DNA from: Rhizobium sullae
GTDB lineage: Bacteria; Pseudomonadota; Alphaproteobacteria; Rhizobiales; Rhizobiaceae
NCBI RefSeq assembly: GCF_900169785.1
Contig: NZ_FWER01000017.1
Span: 106,953-170,952 of the forward strand
DNA: 64,000 nt
Reading direction: 5' to 3'
Shown: one piece after another, positions 34,823 through 43,323 of the stretch
How the letters are laid out: each line of letters begins with the position of its first letter
Numbering within the stretch: position 1 is the first letter of the stretch
Notes under the pieces: model-generated
Seen by the model: the letters and a program-made list of their open reading frames with translations, nothing else
Told to the model about the DNA's origin: nothing
Database searches by the model: none
Program-made: the position numbers and the translations under genes

Positions 34823-35686
34823 CTACTTCATCCTTCCGGCAAAGCCGCGCGGGAAAACGCAGATGATGGCGATGACGGCGAGATAGAAGAAGAATTCCCC
34901 ATATTCCGGCATCAGATAGCGGCCCGTGGTATCGATGCCGCCGAGCACCAGGCAGGCAATCAGAGCACCCGGAATGGAGCCCGCGCCGCCGACCGAGACG
35001 ACAACGAGGAAGGTCACCATGTAGCGCAGCGCATAATAGGGCTCGACAGGCAAGAGCTCGGCGCCGACCACGCCGCCGAAGGCTGAAAGGCCGACGGCGA
35101 CGGCGAAGCTTAGCGCATAGATGATCTCCGTGCGCACCCCAAGCGCTGCGGCCATGGCGGCATTGTCGACGGACGCGCGCAGTTTCACGCCGAAACTCGT
35201 CTTCTCGATCGTGTACCAAAGGGCGGCTGCGACGGCGAGGCCGCAAAGGATGGCAAAAAGCCGGTGCACCGGAATGGTGCGAAAACCAAGATCGGCGGAG
35301 CCTCGCAAGCCGTCGGGCAGCGGAATGGTCTTCAGCGTCGGTCCCATGACGTAGTTGGCGATGCCGATGATGCAGAAGGTGATGCCGATCGTCATCAGCA
35401 CCTGGGTAAGTTCCGGCGCACCATAGATGCGGCGGAATAGGAAGCGTTCGACAGGAATGGCGATGACGATGGTTCCGACGACGGCGACAATAACTGCTAT
35501 TCCGTACCCGAGACCGAGATCATGCGCTGCGTAGGAGGCGATATAGCCGCCGATCATCGCGAAGGCGCCATGGGCGAGGTTGACGACGCGCATCAGGCCC
35601 ATGGTGACTGACAGGCCGATCGAGATCACGAACAGCACCATGCCATAGGCAAGCGCATCGACGGCTATGCTGAAGACAGTTTGCAT
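34823..35686 (-). CDS. ABC transporter permease (LivH-like)
   Basis: The 287-residue permease begins MQTVFSIAVDALAYGMVLFVISIGLS and has VTMGLMRVVNLAHGAFAMIGGY, the LivH signature, plus the ATPase-contact loop around KLRASVDNAAMAAALG. I start it at ATG 35686, where the LivH homology begins; the open frame upstream to 35851 runs through a palindromic repeat and is not coding. It lies 189 bases downstream of the binding-protein gene, and the repeat sits in between. Confidence 0.92.
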   Translation of the reverse strand: MQTVFSIAVDALAYGMVLFVISIGLSVTMGLMRVVNLAHGAFAMIGGYIASYAAHDLGLGYGIAVIVAVVGTIVIAIPVERFLFRRIYGAPELTQVLMTIGITFCIIGIANYVMGPTLKTIPLPDGLRGSADLGFRTIPVHRLFAILCGLAVAAALWYTIEKTSFGVKLRASVDNAAMAAALGVRTEIIYALSFAVAVGLSAFGGVVGAELLPVEPYYALRYMVTFLVVVSVGGAGSIPGALIACLVLGGIDTTGRYLMPEYGEFFFYLAVIAIICVFPRGFAGRMK

Positions 35687-35761
35687 GAGGTTCGTGTGTT
35701 CCTTTTGTCGTCCATGAAGCCTCGCCGATGGCTCTCGCTCTACATCGTCCCGCGTACCGTG

Positions 35762-35844
35762 CCGCCTCCTCGTCCGCCTGCCGGCATCCTCTCGCTTGGG
35801 AGAAGGGATTTGCGGCGCTGGGAGAGGACAGGATGAGGGGGCGG
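35762..35844. repeat. RIME-like rhizobial intergenic palindrome
   Basis: The outer arms, about 35762-35775 (CCGCCTCCTCGTCC) and 35831-35844 (GGATGAGGGGGCGG), match at 12 of 14 positions as an inverted repeat. The inside is GC-rich with CCTCTC/GGGAGAAGG. This layout is like the RIME-type mosaic elements scattered between genes in rhizobia. It lies between the binding-protein gene and the LivH-like gene and may shape transcript levels across the operon. Confidence 0.6.
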
Positions 35845-35875
35845 TTTCCACGATCGCGCCCTCATGACAGGCGGT

Positions 35876-37048
35876 TTACTTCATAGCCGCCAGACCCGGA
35901 TCACCCTGCTTTTCGAAGACCTGGATTTCCTTGTTGATGTATTTGCCGCCCGCATCCTTGGTGACTTCGCGCAGATAGATATTCTGCGTGAGATGGCGGC
36001 TTTCCGGATCGATCGAAACCGGGCCGCGCGGGCTTGTCCAGGAGAGACCTTTCACGGCTTCGACGGCCTTTTCGGCGTCCTGCTTTCCGCCGGTCGCCTC
36101 GATCATCTTGTAGATGACGTGCATGCCGTCATAGGCGCCAACGGCGGGGAAGGTGAGTTCGGACGGGTTGCCGAGCGCCTTGCCGGTGGCTTCGACGAAG
36201 GCCCTGTTTTCCGGCGAATCATGCGAAACCGCATAATGGAACGTCGTCAGCATGCCGAGCGCGGCATCGCCGAGTGCCGGCAAGTCAGATTCCTGCGTCA
36301 GGTCGCCGGGGGCAAAGAGCTGGATGCCGCCGGCCTTCAGACCATTTTCGTCATAGGCCTTCACGAAGCCGAGCGTCGTCGGCCCGGATGGCAAGAAGGC
36401 GAAGACGCCTTGTGCGCCGGAGTCTTTGATGCGCTGCATGATCGGGCTGAAATCATTGGTGGCAAGCGGCATGCGGATCGCCTCGACGATTTCGCCGCCG
36501 GCCTTTTCGAAGCCCGCCTTGAATGCGTTTTCAGCGTCGACGCCCGGACCATAATCGCTGACGACGGAGATGACTTTCTTCACACCCTTGTCGAAGGCGA
36601 CCTTGGCGATTGGCGTGGAGGTCTGCCAGAGGGTGAAGGATGTACGAACGACCAGCGGGCTCTTGGTGACGATCGCCGAGGTCGCCGCGTTCATGATGAC
36701 GAGCGGCGTATTTGCCTGCTTCAGGATGGGCGTGACGGCCATTGCATCCGGCGTAAAATAAAAGCCGGCGAGATACTGGACCTTTTCCTTGACGACGAGT
36801 TCCTGGGCAAGCGCCTTAGACTGCGCCGGATCGGCGGCCGGCAGATCGCGATAGATTACTTCGATGGTGTTGGCGCCGATCTTGGCGCCGTTCGTTGCCA
36901 TGTAGGCGTCGATACCAGCCTTGAAGTTCTTGCCCTGCAGCGCGAACGGACCCGAAAATGGGCCGACAACGCCGACCTTGATCGTGTCGGCATAGGCGGC
37001 CGCGCCCATGACGAGTGCCGCTGCAGCGGCCAGAACCATCCGTTTCAT
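35876..37048 (-). CDS. ABC transporter substrate-binding protein (LivK-like), probable aromatic acid binder
   Basis: The 390-residue periplasmic protein has a Sec signal peptide (about residues 1-20, cleavage after AAAYA). The family start is DTIKVGVVGPFSGPFALQGKNFKAG, followed by the type I two-lobe fold (LAGFYFTPDAMAVTPIL, TLWQTSTPIAKVAFDKGVK). This family binds branched-chain amino acids, amides or aromatic acids. It is next to pcaB, and a PcaQ-like box lies about 120 bases upstream. In S. meliloti, PcaQ controls a protocatechuate-inducible ABC importer, so protocatechuate is the best guess for its ligand. Confidence 0.9.
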   Translation of the reverse strand: MKRMVLAAAAALVMGAAAYADTIKVGVVGPFSGPFALQGKNFKAGIDAYMATNGAKIGANTIEVIYRDLPAADPAQSKALAQELVVKEKVQYLAGFYFTPDAMAVTPILKQANTPLVIMNAATSAIVTKSPLVVRTSFTLWQTSTPIAKVAFDKGVKKVISVVSDYGPGVDAENAFKAGFEKAGGEIVEAIRMPLATNDFSPIMQRIKDSGAQGVFAFLPSGPTTLGFVKAYDENGLKAGGIQLFAPGDLTQESDLPALGDAALGMLTTFHYAVSHDSPENRAFVEATGKALGNPSELTFPAVGAYDGMHVIYKMIEATGGKQDAEKAVEAVKGLSWTSPRGPVSIDPESRHLTQNIYLREVTKDAGGKYINKEIQVFEKQGDPGLAAMK

Positions 37049-37166
37049 GTTTTCTTCTCCCTTTGTGTCCGGCGCACTCCACCGCCGGATTAGCGCGAAG
37101 CTAATAATTTTCGCGTCAGTGTGTCATGGGGAATAGTAATGTAAAATGAAATAAATGCCGTAATTC

Positions 37167-37182
37167 ATAACCGGAGAATTAT
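37167..37182. promoter_or_regulatory. Candidate PcaQ-binding site upstream of the ABC importer
   Basis: ATAACCGGAGAATTAT has the ATAACC half of the PcaQ box known from S. meliloti (ATAACC-N4-GGTTAA) in full and part of the other half. It is also a perfect ATAA-N8-TTAT dyad. It sits 119-134 bases before the binding-protein ATG, between that gene and the end of pcaB. Confidence 0.5.
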
Positions 37183-37210
37183 GTTTCGTACTACCTGACG
37201 TCGCCATGGT

Positions 37211-38269
37211 CTATGATCTTCCGAGGCGCAAGATATTGCCGGTCAACTCACGTGCAAGCCGCAGGGCGGCGGCGGTCGCCATCACCATCTGCGGTATCAC
37301 GAGCCATTCGAGCGTCCAGGCGGCACCTGAACGTTCCTGTTCGTGAACGAGCGATTGATGGATGGCGGAAAGCTGGGCGGCGTTGAAGCGGGCAAGCGCA
37401 ACAAGCGTCTCGGCCGCGACGGGATTTTGCTTATGTGCCATGGCAGACGAACCGCCGCCGCCAGCAAGTTCGATCTCGCCGCCCGCCTGCGCCAGAAGGG
37501 CTATGTCCTGGCCCATCTTCCCGAGGCTGCCGGTGATCAGCGAGAAAAGGTTGGTAAGATCGGCGATCATGGCACGCTGGCTTTGCCATTGCGGTTCGTC
37601 AGCGAGCCCGAGTTCCTGGGCAAGTGAAGCGCGGATGGCGGCCGCCTTGTCGCCAAGCTTGTCCAGCGTCCCGGCCGCGCCACCGAACTGGACGGGAAAA
37701 GACTGTTCCGTCAGCCGGCCGCGATAAAGTTCAAGCGGTGCCCGCCATGTCCGCAGACGATCGGAAACGGCAATCGGGATTGCGGCCTGCATGCGGGTAT
37801 GACCCATCAGGGTGTTCTGGCCGAATTCGCGGTCGAGCGCGTCGAGAGCGAAAATAGCGGCACCGAGCCGGCCGGAGAAAAGAAAGGCGATCGATTTCAG
37901 CCTGATCATCAGGCTGGTGTCGATGACGTCCTGGCTGGTCGCGCCGAAATGGATATGCTCGGCCGCGTCGCCGCCCACGGACTTGCGCAGTTGCTTGATA
38001 AGCTCGGGAACCACGACGCCGTCCCTGGCGGTCGCGGCCTTGAGGCCGGCCATATCGGCAGTGAAGCCTTTACAGGCGTCGGCAATGCGGCTTGCCGCCT
38101 TTTCCGGGATCAGGCCGTGGATGCTTTCGGCCTTCGCAAGCGCTCGTTCGAAAGAGAGCATGGCGCGGATATCGGCATCGGCCGAAAGATAGGCAGCAAC
38201 CTCATCGTCGCCGAGAAGGCCGCACAGAAACGGGTGGTCGAAGGCCGGTGTGGTCACGTGACGTCTCAT
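37211..38269 (-). CDS. pcaB: 3-carboxy-cis,cis-muconate cycloisomerase
   Basis: PcaB converts 3-carboxy-cis,cis-muconate to 4-carboxymuconolactone, the second step of protocatechuate ring-cleavage catabolism. The roughly 352-residue protein belongs to the fumarase/aspartase superfamily: HFGATSQDVIDTSL near residue 110, GHTRMQAAIPIAVSDR near 160 and the signature GGGGSSAMAHKQNPVAAE near 265. I start at ATG 38269; GTG 38257 is an alternative, and the frame to 38347 is not supported. It is separated from pcaG by an acyltransferase gene, unlike the contiguous pcaDCHGB of S. meliloti. Confidence 0.93.
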   Translation of the reverse strand: MRRHVTTPAFDHPFLCGLLGDDEVAAYLSADADIRAMLSFERALAKAESIHGLIPEKAASRIADACKGFTADMAGLKAATARDGVVVPELIKQLRKSVGGDAAEHIHFGATSQDVIDTSLMIRLKSIAFLFSGRLGAAIFALDALDREFGQNTLMGHTRMQAAIPIAVSDRLRTWRAPLELYRGRLTEQSFPVQFGGAAGTLDKLGDKAAAIRASLAQELGLADEPQWQSQRAMIADLTNLFSLITGSLGKMGQDIALLAQAGGEIELAGGGGSSAMAHKQNPVAAETLVALARFNAAQLSAIHQSLVHEQERSGAAWTLEWLVIPQMVMATAAALRLARELTGNILRLGRS

Positions 38270-38284
38270 TGATTTCTGCCTGCT

Positions 38285-38305
38285 CTGCCGCCAGTTTGGC
38301 GGCAG
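38285..38305. repeat. Perfect inverted repeat just upstream of pcaB
   Basis: CTGCCGCC and GGCGGCAG are perfect eight-base arms around AGTTT. The hairpin ends 16 bases before the pcaB start and lies after the acyltransferase stop. It has no T tract. It could be an operator, a weak terminator or an mRNA stabiliser. Confidence 0.4.
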
Positions 38306-38369
38306 AAGGACCGCATGGCTACCGAAATCCCGGAAGACTAGGGACAAAGGCTTTCCGCTCCTTTGCCGA

Positions 38370-39539
38370 CTATACCTTTACCGGCTCTTCGACGGACAGG
38401 ATCTTTGTATCCGCATTCTCGTCGACGCCACGCGCCTTTGCAACGAACGAGAATTTCTTTCGCATGCCCAGGATGGGTTTTTCGATCATATGCCAGGAAA
38501 AGACGGCGATACCCAGGGCGGCACAGATGCCGACGGCATAGAGTGCGAGCGCTCCCGTCTTGGGGATGAGGAACAAACCCGGTGCCAGGCTGATCAAAAT
38601 CTGTAGAAAGGGATCGTGATAGAGGTAGACGCCGTAAGAGTAGTCGCCCTTGTGAAAGACGGAGGGCAAGGGTACCGGCGTCAGGCCGACAAATATCGTG
38701 ATATAGACGAGTGCCGGCAGGACGAGCAGCCTGTTCGGCACGCTCTCGATTGATGGACTGCTCAAAAGGAGCATCGCCAGGACGGAAATCGCCAGGCTGG
38801 CCACAAACAGCGATCTTTTGTGCGGAATAAAATCCCGCAATTGATAGGCGAGGATGCCGAGCAGAAACGCGAACACCAGTTGGGCGCCGCGGCTGACGAA
38901 CAGCGTGCTCAAAACCAGGTTTATGCGATAGGGCAGCAGATGTCCGAGGAACTGGACGACGAGCCCGGCGAGGATGAAGCCGCCGGTCAAAAGTGCCAGC
39001 TTCTGCCACGACTTGATGATCGAGGTGATCATCAGCGCAGACATGATGATGTAGCAGAAGATTTCCCAAGGCACAGTCCAGAGAGCCCCGTTCACCCGAT
39101 GCGTCGGGTTTTCTTCAAACACGCCCGGCAGGCTGTAATGGATCCAGCCGACGATGTTGAGGAAATACTTGTAGAAATCGGCACCAAGAAAATAGTCGCG
39201 CGAGGCGACGGTCGTCACCAGTGGGCCGATGATGAGCGCGCAGACGACGATATCGACGGCAAGGGCTGGGACAATGCGCAATCCGCGGTTCAGGAGAAAG
39301 TTCTTGAGGCTGAGCCGCTGAGCGCTGCCGGCGATCAGAAAACCGCTGAGCGCAAAGAACATCGGCACCAGTGCGTATTCCGCAAACCAAAGCGGGCTCG
39401 AACGAAAAAACGCGTCATTTCCGGTCAGCAAAAGCGAATGTGCAAATACGATTGAAAAAGCCAGAGCAATTCTGAGGAAGTCGAAACCTGGACCAAGACC
39501 CTTGTGTGCGGACAGGACGTGCCCGAATGTTTTCTGCAT
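38370..39539 (-). CDS. Acyltransferase 3 family membrane protein
   Basis: The roughly 389-residue protein has about ten membrane helices. It carries LRIALAFSIVFAHSLLLTGN near residue 20, where the catalytic histidine of the family sits, and APALFFALSGFLIAGSA-type residues near 60 (VPMFFALSGFLIAGSAQRLS), then RGLRIVPALAV. This family transfers acetyl or succinyl groups to exported glycans such as O-antigen or exopolysaccharide. I chose ATG 39539 over TTG 39569 because GGTGGA precedes it. The gene sits between pcaG and pcaB, which is odd because it has no role in aromatic catabolism. A 184-base AT-richer gap upstream may hold its own promoter. Confidence 0.85.
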   Translation of the reverse strand: MQKTFGHVLSAHKGLGPGFDFLRIALAFSIVFAHSLLLTGNDAFFRSSPLWFAEYALVPMFFALSGFLIAGSAQRLSLKNFLLNRGLRIVPALAVDIVVCALIIGPLVTTVASRDYFLGADFYKYFLNIVGWIHYSLPGVFEENPTHRVNGALWTVPWEIFCYIIMSALMITSIIKSWQKLALLTGGFILAGLVVQFLGHLLPYRINLVLSTLFVSRGAQLVFAFLLGILAYQLRDFIPHKRSLFVASLAISVLAMLLLSSPSIESVPNRLLVLPALVYITIFVGLTPVPLPSVFHKGDYSYGVYLYHDPFLQILISLAPGLFLIPKTGALALYAVGICAALGIAVFSWHMIEKPILGMRKKFSFVAKARGVDENADTKILSVEEPVKV

Positions 39540-39723
39540 GTTTCCACCATCACCGTTCAGCCCGTCCAAGTCTTACTGCGGTGCAGCATTTTTAACAACC
39601 CGCATGTCGCTGTTTTGTCATGGGCGCAGCTCTCTTTGATTGTAGTCCTGACCGTCAACGGCATTACCCTCCGCCAGGAGTTGCCTGCACCATAAAGGCA
39701 AAACCTCTTATTTTACATCATGG

Positions 39724-40335
39724 TCAAATGTCGAGAAATACGGTTTCCTGCTCCCCCTGAAGGCGGATATCAAACGTATAGGTTGTGTCATCGCGGGACG
39801 CGATCATTGTTGCAGTGCGCTCGCGGTGCTCGATACGGGAAAGCAGCGGATCGGCGTTGTTGGCGTCCGCCTCTTCGGGAAAATACATGCGGGTGTGGAG
39901 CCCGATATTGATGCCGCGCGCGACGATCCAGAACGAGATGTGCGGCGCCATCATGCTGCCGTCCTTGAACGGGACGCGGCCGGGCTTGACGGTTTCGAAG
40001 ATGTAGGCGCCGCCTTCGGCGCTGGTCGGGCAGCGTCCCCAACCGGTGAAATTCGGGTCGGCCGTACCGCGCATTTCCGATGGGCTGTTGTAAAGCCCCG
40101 CGCTATCGGCTTGCCAGATTTCGACCACTGCGTCACGCACGAGCGCGCCTGTGCCGTCATAAATACGGCCTGTGACGGTGATGCGTTCGCCGAGCGTCTT
40201 GTCGTTGACCATCGCGCTGCCGAGGTCTTCTGCGTAAACGCCGCCGATATCGCAGAAATTCGGCGTCAGGCCGATATGGACATAGGGACCTGCCGTTTGC
40301 GACGGGGTTTCCTTGAGATAGCCGGATTCCTGCAT
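39724..40335 (-). CDS. pcaG: Protocatechuate 3,4-dioxygenase alpha subunit
   Basis: PcaG is the non-metal alpha subunit of the intradiol dioxygenase that opens protocatechuate. The 203-residue protein has TAGPYVHIGL near the start, GERITVTGRIYDGTGALVRDAVVEIWQAD near residue 50 and FSVKPGR-type strand elements (FETVKPGRVPFKDG), then HISFWIVARGINIGLHTRMYF. It lacks the metal tyrosine and histidine set of the beta subunit, as expected. It follows pcaH by two bases and is co-transcribed. Confidence 0.96.
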   Translation of the reverse strand: MQESGYLKETPSQTAGPYVHIGLTPNFCDIGGVYAEDLGSAMVNDKTLGERITVTGRIYDGTGALVRDAVVEIWQADSAGLYNSPSEMRGTADPNFTGWGRCPTSAEGGAYIFETVKPGRVPFKDGSMMAPHISFWIVARGINIGLHTRMYFPEEADANNADPLLSRIEHRERTATMIASRDDTTYTFDIRLQGEQETVFLDI

Positions 40336-40337
40336 AG

Positions 40338-41087
40338 TCAGTTGCCCTCCAGCCGATTTTCGAACAGTGTCGAGCGGCGGCCGCGCAGCACAATATCAAA
40401 CTTATAGGCGCGCGCATCCATGGGGATGGTGTTGCCCCAGTCGAGCGGTGCAATCAGCTGCTCGATCGCTGCCTTGTCCGGGATCGTGCCGACGATCGGA
40501 CATTTCCAGATCATCGGATCGCCTTCGAAATACATCTGCGTGATCAGCCGCTGGGCAAAGCCGTGGCCGAAGATCGAAAAGTGGATATGCGCCGGGCGCC
40601 AGTCGTTGACGCCGTTCGGCCACGGATAGGCGCCGGGGCGAATGGTGCGGAAGGAATATTGCCCATACTCGTCGGTGATGCAGCGCCCGCAGCCGCCGAA
40701 ATTCGGATCAATGGCCGCAAGATAGGTTTCTTTCTTGTGGCGATAGCGCCCGCCAGCATTGGCCTGCCAGAATTCGACCAGCGCGCCCGCAACCGGCCGG
40801 CGACGTTCGTCGAGCACCCGGCCGTGAACGATAATACGCTCGCCGATGGCGCTTTCGCCGGGGCGGGCGAAATTGTGGATCAGGTCGTTGTCGAGTTCGC
40901 CGATGATCGAGTGGCCGAAGACCGGTCCGGTAATCTCGGAAATCGTGCCATCGAGCGATAAGAGTGCGCGCTGTGGAGAGCGCAGCACCGATGTCTTGTA
41001 ACCGGGCGCATAGGCCGGTGGGTGCCAGGCGCGGTCGCGGGCGAAGAAGGCGCCAGTTTCCGGCTTGCGGTTCGGGATATCGGACAT
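40338..41087 (-). CDS. pcaH: Protocatechuate 3,4-dioxygenase beta subunit
   Basis: PcaH holds the catalytic Fe(III). The 249-residue protein shows the intradiol-dioxygenase pattern: RIIVHGRVLDERRRPVAGALVEFWQANAGGRYRHK, with a ligand tyrosine in GRYRHK; RPGAYPWPNG, with the second tyrosine; and RPAHIHFSIFG, with the two histidine ligands. Length fits the family. It is nine bases after pcaC and two bases before pcaG. Confidence 0.97.
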   Translation of the reverse strand: MSDIPNRKPETGAFFARDRAWHPPAYAPGYKTSVLRSPQRALLSLDGTISEITGPVFGHSIIGELDNDLIHNFARPGESAIGERIIVHGRVLDERRRPVAGALVEFWQANAGGRYRHKKETYLAAIDPNFGGCGRCITDEYGQYSFRTIRPGAYPWPNGVNDWRPAHIHFSIFGHGFAQRLITQMYFEGDPMIWKCPIVGTIPDKAAIEQLIAPLDWGNTIPMDARAYKFDIVLRGRRSTLFENRLEGN

Positions 41088-41096
41088 CTCTTCCTC

Positions 41097-41501
41097 TCAG
41101 GCTGCCTTTTCGGCGTCCATTTGCTCGAAAACCTGCTTGGCGATCTTGATTGCGTGATTGGCTGCCGGAACGCCTGCATAGATCGCCACATGCAGAAGCG
41201 CTTCACAAACATCATCGCGGCTGGCACCGGTATTGGCTGTGGCGCGCACATGCATCGCAACCTCGTCGTCCTGGCCCAGTGCCGCCAGAAGCGCGATCGT
41301 CACGATCGAACGCTCGCGCTTGGTAAACGCCGGACGCGACCAGACATGTCCCCAGGCAGCCTCCGTGATCAGGTCCTGAAACGGCTTGTCGAAAGCCGTC
41401 GAGCCTACTTCGGCGCGATCGACGTGATCGTCGCCGAGGATCGCGCGGCGGGTCGCCATGCCCTGCCTGTAGCGTTCGGACGGGATCGGGGCTTCATTCA
41501 T
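41097..41501 (-). CDS. pcaC: 4-carboxymuconolactone decarboxylase
   Basis: PcaC decarboxylates 4-carboxymuconolactone to 3-oxoadipate enol-lactone. The 134-residue protein has the CMD-family body: FQDLITEAAWGHVWSRPAFTKRERSIVTIALLAALGQDDEVAMHVRATANTG is spread over residues 35-90, with the conserved HVRA and GASRDDVCEALLHVAIYAGVPAANHA near the end. The start ATG overlaps the pcaD stop as ATGA, so translation is coupled. Confidence 0.96.
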   Translation of the reverse strand: MNEAPIPSERYRQGMATRRAILGDDHVDRAEVGSTAFDKPFQDLITEAAWGHVWSRPAFTKRERSIVTIALLAALGQDDEVAMHVRATANTGASRDDVCEALLHVAIYAGVPAANHAIKIAKQVFEQMDAEKAA

Positions 41502-42307
41502 GGGCTCTGTTCTCCATGCAAGGCAAAGTCGATGAAGGCACGGATGATGGCGGTGAGTGCCTCCGGCTGTTCGACGCAGGGGATGTGACCGGCATCGCGG
41601 ATCACTTCAAAACGGGCATTCGGGATCAGCTGCGCGGTCGACCTCACCAGGTCCGGCGGCGTCGAGCCGTCCTGATCGCCGGCGATGCAGATGGTGGGAA
41701 CCGCAATCTTCTTTGCAGCCTCGGTGTAGTCGGCATCACGGATCGACTCGCAGGTCGCGATGTAGCCTTCGAGCGGCTGACGGGCCAGCATATTGCTGTA
41801 GCCGTGATAAGCGGCGTTTTCCGGGCGGCGGAATGCCGGTGTGAACCACAGCTCCATCACCCGATCGACGATGCTGCCGATTCCCTCTTTTCCAACGGTG
41901 GCAATCCGCGTGTTCCAGCTTTCCTGGGTGCCGATCTTGTGTGCCGTATCACAAAGGATGAGGCCGCGCACAAGGTCCGGGCGCTGCTGATAGAGAGATT
42001 GCGCGATGAGGCCGCCGACCGAAAGGCCGCAGATGAATGCCTGTTCGACCTCAAGCGTCTCTAGGAGACCGATCAGGTCGGAGGCATGGTCCTCGATCGA
42101 ATATGGCACCTGGCCGACATCCGAGAGGCCGTGTCCGCGCTTGTCGTAAAGTACGATCGCAAAGTCTCCTGCGAGCCGCACGATCACATCGCGCCAGATC
42201 CGGAAATCCGTGCCGAGCGAATTGGCAAAGACGATGACCGGCTTGTCGGCCGGACCGCCAATGATCTGGTAGTGGATCGTGACATCATTGACGCGAGCAA
42301 ATTGCAC
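41498..42307 (-). CDS. pcaD: 3-oxoadipate enol-lactonase
   Basis: PcaD hydrolyses 3-oxoadipate enol-lactone. The 269-residue alpha/beta hydrolase has the nucleophile serine in ICGLSVGGLIAQSL near residue 100, an acid residue in AGDQDGSTPP near 215, and the catalytic histidine in DAGHIPCVEQPEAL near 245. The start is GTG with a strong AGGAGG site seven bases upstream. It is the first gene of the pca operon, divergent from pcaQ, with the PcaQ box 70-85 bases before its start. Confidence 0.95.
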   Translation of the reverse strand: MQFARVNDVTIHYQIIGGPADKPVIVFANSLGTDFRIWRDVIVRLAGDFAIVLYDKRGHGLSDVGQVPYSIEDHASDLIGLLETLEVEQAFICGLSVGGLIAQSLYQQRPDLVRGLILCDTAHKIGTQESWNTRIATVGKEGIGSIVDRVMELWFTPAFRRPENAAYHGYSNMLARQPLEGYIATCESIRDADYTEAAKKIAVPTICIAGDQDGSTPPDLVRSTAQLIPNARFEVIRDAGHIPCVEQPEALTAIIRAFIDFALHGEQSP

Positions 42308-42376
42308 GGGGCTTCCTCCTAAGGCGAAATTGAATGTTTAATTCGGTTAGGTAAAATGATATTTCGTGGCTTTCCG

Positions 42377-42392
42377 ATAACTTATGGGTTAT
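42377..42392. promoter_or_regulatory. Candidate PcaQ-binding site in the pcaD-pcaQ intergenic region
   Basis: ATAACTTATGGGTTAT matches the S. meliloti PcaQ consensus ATAACC-N4-GGTTAA except at two end positions and is a near-perfect dyad. It lies 70-85 bases before pcaD and just 8 bases before the pcaQ ATG, the usual LysR position for activating the target and autoregulating. Confidence 0.75.
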
Positions 42393-42399
42393 GTGACAC

Positions 42400-43323
42400 A
42401 TGATCGACAGCCGCATCAAGTTTCGCCATCTGCAGACCTTTGTCGAGGTTGCGCGTCAGAAAAGCGTCATGAAGGCAGCGGGACTCCTGCGTGTCAGCCA
42501 GCCGGCGGTGACAAAGACGATCCGTGAACTGGAAGAGGTGCTTGGCGTCGACGTTTTCGAGCGCGACGGACGCGGCATAAAGATCACCCGATACGGCGAG
42601 GTATTCCTGAAGCACGCAGGCGCGGCGCTGGCGGCGCTCCGTCATGGGCTCGATTCCGTCACCCAGGAGCGGGTGGGCGACGCTCCGCCGATCCGCATCG
42701 GCGCGCTTCCGACGGTCTCGACGCGCGTCATGCCGCGGGCGATGGAACTATTCCTTAAAGAGAATACCTGGAGCCGCATCAAGATCGTAACCGGCGAGAA
42801 CGCGGTCCTTCTGGAACAGCTTCGCGTCGGCGATCTCGATGTCGTCGTCGGGCGCCTCGCCGGGGCGGAAAAGATGGCGGGCTTTTCCTTTGAGCATCTC
42901 TATTCCGAGCAGGTGGTCTTTGCCGTGAGAGTAGGCCATCCGCTGCTGAAAGCCAAACAGTCGCCTTTTGCGGCGCTGGGTGATTACACGGTGCTGATGC
43001 CGACGCGGGCCTCGATCATCCGCCCTTTCGTCGAGAGTTTCCTGATCGCCAACGGCGTGCCGAACCTGCCGAACCAGATCGAGACGGTCTCCGATTCTTT
43101 CGGCCGTGCCTTCCTGCGGTCGAGCGATGCAATCTGGATCATCTCGACCGGTGTCGTGGCCGCCGATATCGAGGACGGCATCCTGGCGGCGTTGCCGATC
43201 GACACGAGCGAAACGAAAGGGCCTGTGGGACTGACGATGCGTACCGACGCACTTCCGTCGCTGCCGCTATCTATTCTGATGCAGACGGTCCGCGAGGCCG
43301 CACGGGAGATTTCCGCAAAATGA
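42400..43323 (+). CDS. pcaQ: LysR-type regulator of protocatechuate catabolism
   Basis: The 307-residue LysR protein has its winged helix-turn-helix near residues 7-66: FRHLQTFVEVARQKSVMKAAGLLRVSQPAVTKTIRELEEVLGV. The effector-binding domain follows, with IRIGALPTVSTRVMPRAMELF and VVGRLAGAEKMAGFSFEHLYSEQ, characteristic of PcaQ. It is divergent from pcaD across 92 bases that contain the PcaQ box. In relatives it activates the pca genes in response to a pathway intermediate (beta-carboxy-cis,cis-muconate or the carboxymuconolactone). Confidence 0.94.
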   Translation: MIDSRIKFRHLQTFVEVARQKSVMKAAGLLRVSQPAVTKTIRELEEVLGVDVFERDGRGIKITRYGEVFLKHAGAALAALRHGLDSVTQERVGDAPPIRIGALPTVSTRVMPRAMELFLKENTWSRIKIVTGENAVLLEQLRVGDLDVVVGRLAGAEKMAGFSFEHLYSEQVVFAVRVGHPLLKAKQSPFAALGDYTVLMPTRASIIRPFVESFLIANGVPNLPNQIETVSDSFGRAFLRSSDAIWIISTGVVAADIEDGILAALPIDTSETKGPVGLTMRTDALPSLPLSILMQTVREAAREISAK

